A stretch of 42,144 bases of DNA from Bacteroidetes bacterium HGW-Bacteroidetes-21 (GTDB taxonomy: Bacteria > Bacteroidota > Bacteroidia > Bacteroidales > GWA2-32-17). Positions 18,902 through 28,534 of this stretch are shown here, piece by piece. Position numbers and translations under genes: made by a program. The first letter of the stretch is position 1, and each line of letters opens with the position of its first letter. The notes beneath the pieces were generated by a model that did no database searches, was not told the origin of the DNA, and worked only from the letters and a program-made list of their open reading frames with translations. The stretch is from positions 1 to 42,144 of the forward strand of contig PHDH01000007.1 in NCBI GenBank assembly GCA_002840935.1, read 5' to 3'.

Positions 18902-19047
18902 TCCCCCTTTTTTTAGAAGAATTCTCCTGCTTTTTTTGTCCTGAACAAAAACTTTGTATTCCAGCATTTTAAAAAAGGACTGTTATAAAACAGGCTAAAA
19001 AATAAGGAAAAGTGATAATAATGTTCTTTTTTTGAAATCGATTTATT

Positions 19048-19055
19048 TACCTTTG
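19048..19055 (+). promoter_or_regulatory. Bacteroidota -7 element upstream of ilvE
   Basis: TACCTTTG matches TAnnTTTG exactly and lies 27 bases before the ilvE start. No TTG sits at the usual 19-21-base distance; the nearest TTTG (19031-19034) is 13 bases away. Confidence 0.5.
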
Positions 19056-19081
19056 AGTTCAATCGTTCAAACCAAAAATTT

Positions 19082-20104
19082 ATGGAAACAAATATCGACT
19101 GGAAAAATCTGCCTTTTGGCTATCTAAAGACTGACTTTAATATTCGTGCATATTATAAAAATGGACAATGGTCGAAACCCGAAATAAGTTCTGACGAACA
19201 TATGCCCATTCATATTGCTGCCACCTGTCTTCATTATGGGCAAGAGGCTTTCGAAGGGATGAAAGCCTATCGTGGAAAAGACGGAAAAATCCGTTTGTTT
19301 CGTTGGGACGAGAATGCCCACCGTCTGCAGCATTCAGCCAGAGGAGTTATGATGGCCGAGGTTCCCGATGATTTGTTTATCGAATGTGTTACTCTGGCTG
19401 TTAAAAAGAACGAACGTTTTGTGCCACCTTACGGAACAGGTGCTTCTTTGTATCTAAGGCCTTTATTGATAGGAACAGGTGCCGAAGTCGGAGTGAAACC
19501 TGCCAGCGAATATACCTTTATGATTTTTGTAACACCTGTTGGACCCTATTTTAAAGAAGGCTTTAACCCCGTAAAAATAGCTGTGGTAAGAGATAGCGAC
19601 CGTGCAGCACCTCAGGGAACAGGAACTTTTAAAGTGGGAGGCAACTATGCTGCCAGTCTGCGTGGCGTCATCAAAGCACATAAGGCAGGTTATGGCGCAC
19701 CTATGTATCTTGACTGCGTCCACAAACAGTTTGTCGACGAAATTGGTGCAGCCAATTTCTTTGCAATTAAAGACAACACTTATATCACACCAAAATCAGA
19801 GTCTATTCTGCCGTCCATTACCAATAAGAGCCTAGTGCATCTGGCAGAACAAATGGGTTTGAAAGTTGAAAGAAGACCTGTTGACTTTAACGAAATAAAT
19901 TCTTTCGAAGAAGTGGGTGCTTGTGGAACGGCTGCTATTATTAGTCCTATTGGCGAGATTTACGATATTGATAAAGAAACCACCTATAAATTCTGCAAAG
20001 ACGGAAAACCCGGTCCCATATCAACCAAATTATACGAAACCCTTTTGGGTATTCAGTTTGGCGATATTCCCGATCCTTATGGTTGGGTAACTTTTGTGGA
20101 ATAA
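19082..20104 (+). CDS. ilvE: Branched-chain amino acid aminotransferase
   Basis: The 340-residue protein has the length and motifs of type-II-like BCATs in fold class IV of PLP enzymes. HYGQEAFEGMKAYRGKDGKIRLFR near residues 57-80 is the classical substrate-pocket segment. K184 in GTFKVGGNYAAS is the Schiff-base lysine, and FVDEIGAANFF and CGTAAIISPIGEI are the phosphate-binding and C-terminal signatures. It transfers the amino group between glutamate and the 2-oxo acids of leucine, isoleucine and valine in the cytoplasm. It is monocistronic: a promoter element lies upstream and a strong terminator begins 20 bases after the stop. Confidence 0.96.
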   Translation: METNIDWKNLPFGYLKTDFNIRAYYKNGQWSKPEISSDEHMPIHIAATCLHYGQEAFEGMKAYRGKDGKIRLFRWDENAHRLQHSARGVMMAEVPDDLFIECVTLAVKKNERFVPPYGTGASLYLRPLLIGTGAEVGVKPASEYTFMIFVTPVGPYFKEGFNPVKIAVVRDSDRAAPQGTGTFKVGGNYAASLRGVIKAHKAGYGAPMYLDCVHKQFVDEIGAANFFAIKDNTYITPKSESILPSITNKSLVHLAEQMGLKVERRPVDFNEINSFEEVGACGTAAIISPIGEIYDIDKETTYKFCKDGKPGPISTKLYETLLGIQFGDIPDPYGWVTFVE

Positions 20105-20123
20105 ACTACGACTAACATTATTG

Positions 20124-20160
20124 AAAAGCCGGGAAAACTTTTGTTCTCCCGGCTTTTTTT
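20124..20160. terminator. Bidirectional terminator after ilvE
   Basis: AAAAGCCGGGA (20124-20134) pairs with TCCCGGCTTTT (20147-20157) and is followed by T residues. It lies between convergent ilvE and the lipoprotein gene and probably serves both. Confidence 0.88.
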
Positions 20161-20194
20161 TGATGTCAATATGGGCGTAAGTTTTTAATAAAAA

Positions 20195-20605
20195 TCAATC
20201 CACAGGCAACAAACAAATCTCCACATCGCCATAGCGTAAGGTCATGATTTTTTTGGAGAGATAAACGATTTTATAGGTGTTGGGCCCTATCGATAAATAA
20301 CTACTGTCCTGATGAAGTTGCCATATACCATCAGAGATGAGATTGCCTTCGCAGTCGGTGTGATGGTAGCTCATGTCGGGATAAAAGGAATAGAGTGTGC
20401 AGCCCATCTCTTGCGTTTGCTCGTTTCCGGCATAAACAAAATGTTTGATAACCCAGGGCTGTGACGATATTATTTCATGGGGACTGTCGGAAAAAACACG
20501 GATGTCACTGCAGGAAAAAAGCAGGAGCATGAGTGCCGGAACAAGGAGTTTTAATGCCTTGTAAGGATGAAAAAAGGTGCTATGACGTTTTTTGTATAAT
20601 GTCAT
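20195..20605 (-). CDS. Small lipoprotein coupled to the MBL-fold hydrolase gene
   Basis: The open frame extends further upstream, but I place the start at 20605 (ATG at 20603-20605). It overlaps the stop of the upstream hydrolase gene as ATGA, and it directly precedes a lipoprotein signal peptide (KLLVPALMLLLFSC). The result is 136 residues. After a serine/proline-rich linker the mature domain is beta-rich (GCTLYSFYPDMSYHHTDCEG, GIWQLHQDSSYLSIG, KIMTLRYGDVEICLLP) and resembles small lipocalin-like lipoproteins such as those at 5.9-6.6 kb in style, though not clearly in sequence. The function is unknown. Confidence 0.8.
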   Translation of the reverse strand: MTLYKKRHSTFFHPYKALKLLVPALMLLLFSCSDIRVFSDSPHEIISSQPWVIKHFVYAGNEQTQEMGCTLYSFYPDMSYHHTDCEGNLISDGIWQLHQDSSYLSIGPNTYKIVYLSKKIMTLRYGDVEICLLPVD

Positions 20606-21447
20606 GAAAGGAGTTGGGATAAGGCAAATGTTTCTTTTATTTCGGGACCCTTTCTTCCTTCCTGTAATGTGCCGCATTCTTGGAGGGGATCGTGTTCGAA
20701 AAAGAGGACATAGTTATTGTCCAGCGCTTCTTTCAGGAAGGCCTCTTTTTCATCAATGGCGGTTAAGGGATAAACATCGTAGGCCGATATCCATAGTAGA
20801 TTAACATGTACAGCCGAGGGAACGAGGTCGGCAGTAAAAGCTATTTTATGCTTTCCTGTGTCGATAATGGGAATGATTTGGCCGGGGGTATGTCCGTCGG
20901 ACATAAAAATATTGATTTCGGGGAAAAGAGGGCCGGGTTTATCCACGAAGTTTATTTTACAGTCTTTCAACGGGAGTATATATTCCGGTGGATAGGCTGC
21001 GCTTTCACGCTTGTTGGGATGAAGTGCCCATTCCCATTGCTTCGAACTGACATGAAACACGGCATTAGGAAATACATTTACGAACGAGTGATGGTCGTTG
21101 CTGGCATAGTCCACAGCACCACCGCAATGATCCCAGTGGAGATGTGTAAAGATGACATCCGTAATGCTTTCGGGCGTGTAGCCGTTCTTTTTCAAGGCAT
21201 TCACAATATTCTCGTTCAGGTTCAAATGATAGTGTTTAACGAGTTTGTCGGTCACTTTATTGCCAATGCCTGTATCAATAACGATTCTTTTTGTACCCGT
21301 GTCAACCAGTAAACAGCGGTTGGCCAGAACACACATATTGTTTTCGTCGGCTTGATGGTGCTTAGACCACATGCTTTTAGGTATGACGCCGAACATGGGA
21401 CCTGCATCTATTTTAAAATTTCCGGTTTCGAGTGATATTAATTTCAT
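20602..21447 (-). CDS. Metallo-beta-lactamase-fold hydrolase, lactonase-like
   Basis: The 281-residue protein carries the MBL-fold metal motif THLHWDHCGG (H102, H104, D106, H107), a downstream zinc histidine in SDGHTPGQ and a metal-bridging aspartate in IAFTADLVPS. The overall form, with LVDTG..RIVIDTGIGN at residues 48-63, matches the AHL-lactonase/glyoxalase-II-like subgroup. There is no signal peptide, so it should be cytoplasmic; the substrate could be a lactone or another ester. It is divergent from the mpl-type ligase and is followed by a four-base-overlapping lipoprotein gene. Substrate assignment would need structural comparison. Confidence 0.9.
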   Translation of the reverse strand: MKLISLETGNFKIDAGPMFGVIPKSMWSKHHQADENNMCVLANRCLLVDTGTKRIVIDTGIGNKVTDKLVKHYHLNLNENIVNALKKNGYTPESITDVIFTHLHWDHCGGAVDYASNDHHSFVNVFPNAVFHVSSKQWEWALHPNKRESAAYPPEYILPLKDCKINFVDKPGPLFPEINIFMSDGHTPGQIIPIIDTGKHKIAFTADLVPSAVHVNLLWISAYDVYPLTAIDEKEAFLKEALDNNYVLFFEHDPLQECGTLQEGRKGPEIKETFALSQLLS

Positions 21448-21481
21448 GCAAATGTCTTATTTTAGCCTTTCGGGAAAGATT

Positions 21482-21489
21482 CAAAATTA
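21482..21489 (-). promoter_or_regulatory. Bacteroidota -7 element for the MBL-fold gene
   Basis: Read on the minus strand the bases are TAATTTTG, an exact TAnnTTTG match, 34 bases before the hydrolase start. It lies inside the 57-base divergent region shared with the Mur ligase gene. No clear -33 TTG is visible. Confidence 0.45.
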
Positions 21490-21504
21490 ACGAAAAACAT
21501 TGAA

Positions 21505-22857
21505 ATGAAAATACACTTTATAGCCATTGGTGGAAGTGCGATGCACAATCTGGCGCTGGCATTGCAGAAAGAGGGGCACGAAGTGACCGGCAGTGACGAC
21601 GAAATATTCGAACCTTCACGCAGCCGACTGGCCGCAAAAGGGATATTACCGCCGGCTTATGGCTGGTTTCCCGAAAAAATTCATGCGGGTCTCGATGCCG
21701 TTATTGTGGGTATGCATGCCCGAAACGATAATCCAGAATTAAGTCGCACCAAAGAACTGGGCCTTCCCTTTTTCTCTTACCCCGAATTTTTATACGAACA
21801 GACAAAAAACAAAACCCGTATTGTCATTGGCGGAAGTCATGGTAAAACGACCGTCACATCTATGATTATGCACGTGATGAAGCATGCGGGTATAGATTTC
21901 GATTATATGGTGGGTTCGCTCATCGAGGGTTTCGACAACATGGTAAACTTTTCGACTACATCAAAATATGCGGTTTTCGAAGGGGATGAATATTTGTCGT
22001 CGCCCACCGATTTACGTCCCAAATTTCATTTGTACATGCCCCATGTCGCTGTCATTACAGGAATCGCCTGGGATCATGTGAATGTTTTTCCGACCTTCGA
22101 AAATTATGTCGAACAGTTTAAAATATTTTGCGATAAAATTGAACCTAGTGGAAGTCTTATCTATTTTGGTGGCGATGCCGAGGTTCAAAAACTGGCAGGT
22201 ACTTGTCGCAGAGATGTAAATACGCAAGTGTATGAAGCACATCCATATACGGTTCGCGATAATGCCACGTTTCTGAACACTTCAGCGGGCGAAATTCCTG
22301 TCCTTGTTTTTGGCGAGCATAATATGCAAAATCTACAGGCAGCTCTTCTGGTGTGTCGTCAGGTGGGTGTGAGTGACACCGATTTTTACAAACACATATC
22401 CTATTTTTCTGGTGCAGCCAAACGTTTGCAGAAACTCAAAAGCAGTCAAAACCTTGAACTCTATCTCGATTTTGCCCATTCCCCTTCCAAGCTAAAAGCT
22501 ACCATTGAAGCCGTGAAAAAGCAACATTCGGGACACAAACTTCTGGCATGTTTTGAATTGCATACTTTCAGCAGTTTATCGGAATCCTTTCTTCCCCAAT
22601 ATGCGCATTGCATGGACGTAGCCGACGAAGCCGCTGTTTTTGTCAACCCCCATGCTTTTGAAATGAAGCGGATGACACCCTTTACCCCGGAACAAATACG
22701 GGAAGGCTTTGCCCGGAATAATATCACCGTATTTTTTGATGAAAAAGAGATAGAAGTCTGGCTACAGACGTATGCCGGTGCGAAAAACTGTGTCCTCATG
22801 ATGAGCTCAGGCAATTTTAATGGGTTGAATCTCACCAACCTGAATATTAATTCTTAA
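21505..22857 (+). CDS. mpl: Mpl-type Mur ligase (murein tripeptide ligase)
   Basis: The 450-residue enzyme has the three Mur-ligase domains: an N-terminal Rossmann domain (MKIHFIAIGGSAMHNLA), a central ATPase with P-loop GGSHGKTTV (residues 109-117) and the EGDEYLSS loop, and a C-terminal domain with LDFAHSPSKL. The MHNLA and EGDEY features separate Mpl (UDP-MurNAc:tripeptide ligase, used in cell-wall recycling) from MurC. It acts in the cytoplasm, rejoining recycled L-Ala-gamma-D-Glu-mDAP to UDP-MurNAc. The gene is divergent from the MBL-fold hydrolase with 57 bases between starts. MurC is the only real alternative and is less likely on length and motifs. Confidence 0.9.
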   Translation: MKIHFIAIGGSAMHNLALALQKEGHEVTGSDDEIFEPSRSRLAAKGILPPAYGWFPEKIHAGLDAVIVGMHARNDNPELSRTKELGLPFFSYPEFLYEQTKNKTRIVIGGSHGKTTVTSMIMHVMKHAGIDFDYMVGSLIEGFDNMVNFSTTSKYAVFEGDEYLSSPTDLRPKFHLYMPHVAVITGIAWDHVNVFPTFENYVEQFKIFCDKIEPSGSLIYFGGDAEVQKLAGTCRRDVNTQVYEAHPYTVRDNATFLNTSAGEIPVLVFGEHNMQNLQAALLVCRQVGVSDTDFYKHISYFSGAAKRLQKLKSSQNLELYLDFAHSPSKLKATIEAVKKQHSGHKLLACFELHTFSSLSESFLPQYAHCMDVADEAAVFVNPHAFEMKRMTPFTPEQIREGFARNNITVFFDEKEIEVWLQTYAGAKNCVLMMSSGNFNGLNLTNLNINS

Positions 22858-22913
22858 ACCTAAACAGCAACCTTTACCCGCAAAGATTCGTCATAAAGAT
22901 ATAATGCTTTAAA

Positions 22914-25900
22914 ATGAAAAAACGCTTCCAAATATTCATCGTATTCTTCCTGTTTTCTTCGGTTGGTCTTTTCGCACAGACGGCAGTTAGCGGTATCATT
23001 AACACGTATTTTGGCGTGGCTGGTTTTTCGGGGTTAAATAGCGTTACTCTTTCAACAACTACAGGATTAAGTGTAGGCGATACCGTGATGCTTATTCAAA
23101 TGAAGGGAGCTGATATTAACACATCCCAGTCCTCAGATTTTGGTAATATCTTATCCATGAACGATGCTGGAAACTGGGAAATACTAAGGATACTTTCCAT
23201 AAATACCACCTCTAAACTGGTAACCTTTACTTGCAATATATCTAAAACATATTCCGGAAATTGTCAGGTAATTAAAGTTCCCTCTTATACAAATGTTGTA
23301 GTTGGAACTGGGCTGACTTGTGCGCCATGGGATGGAGCCACCGGCGGGGTTTTGTGTATGATAGTTAATGATACGCTTAAACTCAATTCATACATTGATG
23401 TAACGGGGATGGGATTTCAAGGAGGTCTTCCTGTGCCTAATTTTATGGGGATTTGTTCTTCATTAAATACAGGATATCTGAAGTACTATTATTCCTCAAG
23501 TGCCGATAGTGCTGGCATGAAGGGTGAGAGTGTTTTTCAGGATGCCATGCCCTCTTTTGCTCGGGGAAGGGGAAAAATTGCCAATGGCGGAGGTGGTGGT
23601 AATTCGCTGAATGCTGCTGGTGGCGGTGGAGGTTATGGCGGCACCGGTGGAAAAGGAGGTAAGGAAGTTGATTTTTGTACTAGTCCGGCTGATGTCGGGG
23701 GGCTGGGAGGATTGTCTTTGGCTTCTTATACTCTAGGAGGTAAAATATTTTTAGGTGGCGGGGGTGGCTCAGGAACGGCTGAATTACCTGCAAGTGATCC
23801 ATTACCTGGCGGAAACGGGGGTGGCATTGTTATTATTATAGCAGATAATATTATTGGAAATGGATACGGAATAAGTGCAAAAGGTCAGAGTGTTACAGGA
23901 ACTACTTTCGAGGAAAGTGCGGGAGGTGGCGGTTCTGGTGGTAGCATCGTAGTTTTTGCCAATACCATTTCTGGGGGTTTTACTCTTACTGTCAGCGGTG
24001 GTGCGGGTGGAAATGCCGGTGCTGGTACTTCTGTTTCGTGCCGCGGATCTGGTGGTGGTGGTGGTGGCGGTGTTATTCTTGTAAAAGATGGTCTGACGGG
24101 TTTTACCTCCATGACTGTTGCCGGAGGTTTGGCGGGAACTTCTACCTGTCCTCTTTTCAAAGGCGAAAACGGAATGCCCGGAGTTGTTCAGACTTCAACT
24201 TCATTACCCCTGAATTGTGTGAATTTCAATTTGAACCTTATTACAAATATTATTCAGCAGGATCAAGATGTTTGCTTGGGCGAAATACCTAACATGTTGA
24301 CCGGGAATGTGCCCACCGGAGGGACTGGTACCGTTACCGGATATCAATGGTCGCAAAGCACCGATGGAGGTTCTTCCTGGAGTAACTGTCCTCTGCCCAA
24401 TACTTTGCAGAATTATACTTTTTCGTCGGGATTGACACAAACCACCATGTACAGAAGACGGGTTTCTTTTTCGGGCGGGGAAAGTGGTATCAGCAATATA
24501 GTTACTATAACTGTGAATCCCAAACCTGATATTTATATAGTATATGGCGGAGGGGTGTATTGTCCAGGTTCAGCCGGAAATTCTGTACTAATGACAGGAT
24601 CACAGGTGGGGGTTAATTATTCCTTATTACTAAATGGAGTATCAACTGGGACAATATTACCAGGTAATGGCTTAGCGCTGGATTTTGGAAATCAACTGAA
24701 TGTAGGATCGTATTCCGTTACAGGCAGCTTTTCTAGTACCGGATGTCTTTCCAATATGCAGGGCAGCGCCCCTCTTTCGATGGACCCACCTATACAGATT
24801 AATTTTTCTCTTTTAACACCCTCCTGCGCGGGTGATGCCAATGGCTCGATAACAGCCCTGCCAACGGGAGGATCAAATACTTATACTTCGTATGTTTGGA
24901 GCAATAGTGGAAATACCGAAACCATCTCGGGTCTGGTTACCGGAACTTATATTGTGACTATTCACGATACCTATGGTTGCACCGCTACTGATACAGCTTT
25001 TTTGCCCCAACCCTTAATGCTCGATGCTTTTATCTCTGGTGGTCAACAGATTTCCTGTCATGGGTCCAACGACGGGATAGCCGTAGTGAACCAGAATGGT
25101 GGAACGCCTCCGTATTTTTATAGCTGGTCGGGAGGGTCGATTAACGATACCATCGAAAATCTGGGTCCTGGCTATTATCATGTAACCGTATTTGATAGTC
25201 ACAATTGTACGGATACAACCACATCACTTATTATGGAGCCTTTTGAAATAATGACTTTTATTGATTCGATGATTCCGGCTAACTGCTTTGGTGAAACAGG
25301 TATGCTTGTTGCTTCAACAAATGGAGGAACTCCTCCTTATTCCTATTTGTGGGAAACAGGTGGTACAGACGATACTTTGTTAAATGTGTCCCCGTGGATT
25401 GCCGTTTACTTTACAGTAACTGATTCTCATGGCTGCTGGGATACTACTGCCGGAATGGTCAGTGCACCGGATGAGTTACAGATAAATCTTATAACACTTT
25501 CTAATCCCATTTCGGGCAACGATGGATATCTTGAAGTTGAAATCCTTGGCGGAACCCCTCCTTACTTAATTACCTGGACAGGGGGCGAAAATTCCTTGTC
25601 TATTATTAATCTGGCGGCTGGCATTTATAGCGTAACAGTTGTGGATTCTCATAGTTGTCAGAACACTCAGACCTATCTTTTAAACCCACCCAATGTCCAT
25701 CTGGTTATTGGTGGCGACTCTGTTCTTTGTCAGGGAAACAACGGAATACTATGGCCGTCCTTATTGAATCAGGGTTCAACGGAAACTTATAATTATTTAT
25801 GGGGAACCGGAGAAATGACAGATACTATTCATATTTCTCCCCTAAGCTCTCATTATTATTATCTTTCGGTTACCGATGTCAATAATACTGTTTATGTGGA

Positions 25901-27620
25901 CTCCATCTGGGTCGAGGTCGTTGAAATTCCCGTTTTTCATATTACCGGAGATAGCCTGATGTGTGCCGGAGATACTGCCCATTTATTAGCTTCTGCGAGT
26001 TCGAACAACTACCAATATCTTTGGAGCACGTCCGAAACATCGAGCGGTATAGCGCTTGAAGTCTTAAATACGACAGCAGTTTCGCTTACTATAACCGACA
26101 GAGGTTGTTCTTATTCGGACGATCTGGTCATCGATGTGTCGCCTGCTTTTAACGCGACACTTAACACTCCGCCTTCTATTTGTCATTGGGATACAACAAC
26201 AGTAACAGTGATTACAGATAATGCTGCAATTACCAATTACACCTATCTCTGGCATGATGGTAATCCAAATCCTCAGTTTTTATATTGGGCAATCAATACG
26301 GGGAATTTTACTTTTGCGGTAACTGTTACAGCCGGAGCTTGTACGCGGATTCAGACACATCCGATAGAAGTAAAACCTCATCCCGATGTCGCCATACAGG
26401 GTCCCAATTCGGTCTGTTTTGGCGAAACAACTACGCTTACTTGTAGTGGAACCGGCTTGTATTACTACTGGATAAATACATCGCAAACGGGCAATACCAT
26501 TGTTGTCAATCCCGCCGTTACTACCAGCTATATTGTGGGAACAGAGGGCGCCAACGGTTGTTTCTGGGCAGATACTTTGTTGTTAAACGTCCATCCCCAG
26601 TCCGGAATTGTTTCTGCTATTGGCGATACCATTTGTCCCGGAACTCAGGCGCAGGTGAATATTGATTTTACCGGAACGCCCCCCTGGTCGTTCGATTACT
26701 CCATAGGTAGTGATTCCTGGGTAGAACAGAATATCACCGCGAATCCATACACCTTTCTTTTTAATCCGCAGATGCAGGGTAGTTACATCATTTCCAATCT
26801 CATGGACGGAAACAATTGTCCGGGCACAATCTCTTCTGGCTTCGGAATTGGCTTTAGAAATCAGCCTGTTGCTTTTGCCGGAAATGACACATCTATTTGC
26901 GGAAATACCTGTGGATTAAGAGGACGATTGAATGTTGGTGAAACGGGAATTTGGTCGGCTTCTTTTGGTGTTGTTCTTTCTAATGTCACAGATCCACATT
27001 CGCTTGCCGGAGTGGGGGTGGTCAATAATATTTATTCGATGTACTGGACGGTCACCAATGCCGAGGGTTGCACCGATGTCGACACGGTAAAAGTGCGGTA
27101 TAACTCCGAACCCTCGATACCCTTTGCCGGCGACGATCAGGAATTGACACACAATAATCAGACACAGCTTAATGCAACGATTCCAACTTCCGGTTTTGGC
27201 ACCTGGTATTTGATCGATGGAGCCGGGGTTATTGTTGATACAGCTCTGGCGTATACTGCGGTTACCGGTTTGGCTATGGGCGATAATATTTTTCGCTGGG
27301 TAGTCAAAAATCCACCTTGCCCTTCAAAATTTGACGAAGTGACGATCAAAGTGCTGGCCGTTACTATTCCTACCGGGTTCTCACCGAATCAGGATCTGGT
27401 AAACGATGAATTTATAATTGAAGGACTGGAAACATACTCCGAAAACAGTCTGGACGTTTATAACCGTTGGGGTATTTTGGTCTATACGTCAACACCTTAT
27501 GCCAACAACTGGGACGGCAAAGATCAAAGCGGAAACGTGCTTCCCGACGACACGTATTTTTATGTACTGAAGCTGAATAAAAACGAATTTATAAAAGGTT
27601 ATGTGCTTATCCATCGTTAG
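22914..27620 (+). CDS. Giant SprB-like type-B T9SS adhesin
   Basis: The 1568-residue protein starts with a signal peptide (MKKRFQIFIVFFLFSSVGLFAQ). The first ~200 residues are beta-rich. A glycine-rich block (about 226-386) with runs such as GGGGG and GGGGGYGG follows. Ig-like modules lead to four SprB-type repeats (about 628-926), each with NGG[TS]PPY.Y.W, G.Y.VTV.D and H.C elements. More Ig-like units follow, and a type-B sorting domain closes the protein (about 1483-1568: TGFSPNQDLVNDEFII, YNRWGI, WDGKDQSGNVLPDDTYFYV). SprB is the mobile gliding adhesin of Flavobacterium; this relative should be surface-exposed. The next gene overlaps its last 20 bases and encodes a PorP/SprF partner, the usual pairing. 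Confidence 0.93.
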   Translation: MKKRFQIFIVFFLFSSVGLFAQTAVSGIINTYFGVAGFSGLNSVTLSTTTGLSVGDTVMLIQMKGADINTSQSSDFGNILSMNDAGNWEILRILSINTTSKLVTFTCNISKTYSGNCQVIKVPSYTNVVVGTGLTCAPWDGATGGVLCMIVNDTLKLNSYIDVTGMGFQGGLPVPNFMGICSSLNTGYLKYYYSSSADSAGMKGESVFQDAMPSFARGRGKIANGGGGGNSLNAAGGGGGYGGTGGKGGKEVDFCTSPADVGGLGGLSLASYTLGGKIFLGGGGGSGTAELPASDPLPGGNGGGIVIIIADNIIGNGYGISAKGQSVTGTTFEESAGGGGSGGSIVVFANTISGGFTLTVSGGAGGNAGAGTSVSCRGSGGGGGGGVILVKDGLTGFTSMTVAGGLAGTSTCPLFKGENGMPGVVQTSTSLPLNCVNFNLNLITNIIQQDQDVCLGEIPNMLTGNVPTGGTGTVTGYQWSQSTDGGSSWSNCPLPNTLQNYTFSSGLTQTTMYRRRVSFSGGESGISNIVTITVNPKPDIYIVYGGGVYCPGSAGNSVLMTGSQVGVNYSLLLNGVSTGTILPGNGLALDFGNQLNVGSYSVTGSFSSTGCLSNMQGSAPLSMDPPIQINFSLLTPSCAGDANGSITALPTGGSNTYTSYVWSNSGNTETISGLVTGTYIVTIHDTYGCTATDTAFLPQPLMLDAFISGGQQISCHGSNDGIAVVNQNGGTPPYFYSWSGGSINDTIENLGPGYYHVTVFDSHNCTDTTTSLIMEPFEIMTFIDSMIPANCFGETGMLVASTNGGTPPYSYLWETGGTDDTLLNVSPWIAVYFTVTDSHGCWDTTAGMVSAPDELQINLITLSNPISGNDGYLEVEILGGTPPYLITWTGGENSLSIINLAAGIYSVTVVDSHSCQNTQTYLLNPPNVHLVIGGDSVLCQGNNGILWPSLLNQGSTETYNYLWGTGEMTDTIHISPLSSHYYYLSVTDVNNTVYVDSIWVEVVEIPVFHITGDSLMCAGDTAHLLASASSNNYQYLWSTSETSSGIALEVLNTTAVSLTITDRGCSYSDDLVIDVSPAFNATLNTPPSICHWDTTTVTVITDNAAITNYTYLWHDGNPNPQFLYWAINTGNFTFAVTVTAGACTRIQTHPIEVKPHPDVAIQGPNSVCFGETTTLTCSGTGLYYYWINTSQTGNTIVVNPAVTTSYIVGTEGANGCFWADTLLLNVHPQSGIVSAIGDTICPGTQAQVNIDFTGTPPWSFDYSIGSDSWVEQNITANPYTFLFNPQMQGSYIISNLMDGNNCPGTISSGFGIGFRNQPVAFAGNDTSICGNTCGLRGRLNVGETGIWSASFGVVLSNVTDPHSLAGVGVVNNIYSMYWTVTNAEGCTDVDTVKVRYNSEPSIPFAGDDQELTHNNQTQLNATIPTSGFGTWYLIDGAGVIVDTALAYTAVTGLAMGDNIFRWVVKNPPCPSKFDEVTIKVLAVTIPTGFSPNQDLVNDEFIIEGLETYSENSLDVYNRWGILVYTSTPYANNWDGKDQSGNVLPDDTYFYVLKLNKNEFIKGYVLIHR

Positions 27621-28533
27621 AAAAACAGGTCTGCTGGCGTTGCTGGTAATTTCTGCGTTGACAGGAAAAGCGCAATTTTTTCAGCATTACAGCCACTATC
27701 ACATGAATGGTTTTATTATTAATCCGGCCTATGCCGGCAGTCGCGATGTGATGAGTGCCGTTTTTCTGCATCGCGATCAGTGGATAGGATTTCCCGGGGC
27801 TCCGGTAACGCAGACCCTGAGCATGCATAGTCCGCTGAAAAATATTAATTCGGCGGTGGGCATCAATATTTTTAACGATAAAATTAGTGTAAGCCGTCAC
27901 ACCGGAATATTTTTCGATTATGCCTATCGCTTCAAAACCGGGAAAAATAGTCGTTTATCGTTGGGTCTGTCAGCAGGAATAAGCTTTTTCCGTTCGGCTT
28001 TGGGCGAAATACAAACGACAACAGGAAACGATCAGGCTTTTGACGGAACTAACTTTAAATATACTACGCCTAACTTTGGTTTCGGAATGTTTTATACCGG
28101 AAAAAGATTTTTCGCAGGACTTTCGTGGCCGTTGATGGTGAAATATGCCTCCGATCTTTCGAACAATATACCAGACTCTCTGATGGTATCGCCCATAAAT
28201 CGTTTTTTGCAAGCTGGTTATATCTTTAAGCTGAATGATGATTTGGATATTAAGACCACCATCATGATAAGAAATTATGAGCAATTCGAAGGACAGCTGG
28301 ATCTTACTGCCGGTTTAATTGTGTATAAAACTTTGCTGATAGGCTTCGCCATTCGCTCGAAAGATGCGTTTACCGGTTTGATAGAATTTCAGGTAAACGA
28401 TAAGTTCAGAATTGGCTATGCCCACGATTTTGTTACTTCGGGTCTGGCTAAGTATACTCATGGGTCGAACGAAATTGTACTGAGGTATGAGCCGGTATTT
28501 AAAACAGCATTTTCTAACACCCGATTCTTCTGA
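27601..28533 (+). CDS. PorP/SprF-family T9SS outer-membrane partner
   Basis: The 310-residue product has a signal peptide (MCLSIVRKTGLLALLVISALTGKAQ) followed by the family hallmark FFQHYSHYHMNGFIINPAYAGS and the HRDQWIGFPGAP motif, then repeated barrel strands. PorP/SprF proteins anchor or deliver type-B cargo such as SprB. Translation starts at ATG 27601, inside the last codons of the adhesin gene (20-base overlap, AAAAGG directly upstream), which implies coupled synthesis of adhesin and partner. The product should sit in the outer membrane. Confidence 0.94.
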   Translation: MCLSIVRKTGLLALLVISALTGKAQFFQHYSHYHMNGFIINPAYAGSRDVMSAVFLHRDQWIGFPGAPVTQTLSMHSPLKNINSAVGINIFNDKISVSRHTGIFFDYAYRFKTGKNSRLSLGLSAGISFFRSALGEIQTTTGNDQAFDGTNFKYTTPNFGFGMFYTGKRFFAGLSWPLMVKYASDLSNNIPDSLMVSPINRFLQAGYIFKLNDDLDIKTTIMIRNYEQFEGQLDLTAGLIVYKTLLIGFAIRSKDAFTGLIEFQVNDKFRIGYAHDFVTSGLAKYTHGSNEIVLRYEPVFKTAFSNTRFF

Positions 28534-28534
28534 T

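Noticed and set aside
20606-20677. Longer N-terminus for the lipoprotein gene
   Set aside because: The added residues are basic and lie inside the hydrolase gene; the ATGA overlap at 20602-20605 gives a better start.
23885-24160. Proline-rich reading frame on the minus strand
   Set aside because: It is the antisense shadow of the glycine-rich block of the adhesin.
28487-28534. Longer start of the PD40/PKD protein
   Set aside because: It would lie inside the PorP/SprF gene; the signal peptide begins at 28535.
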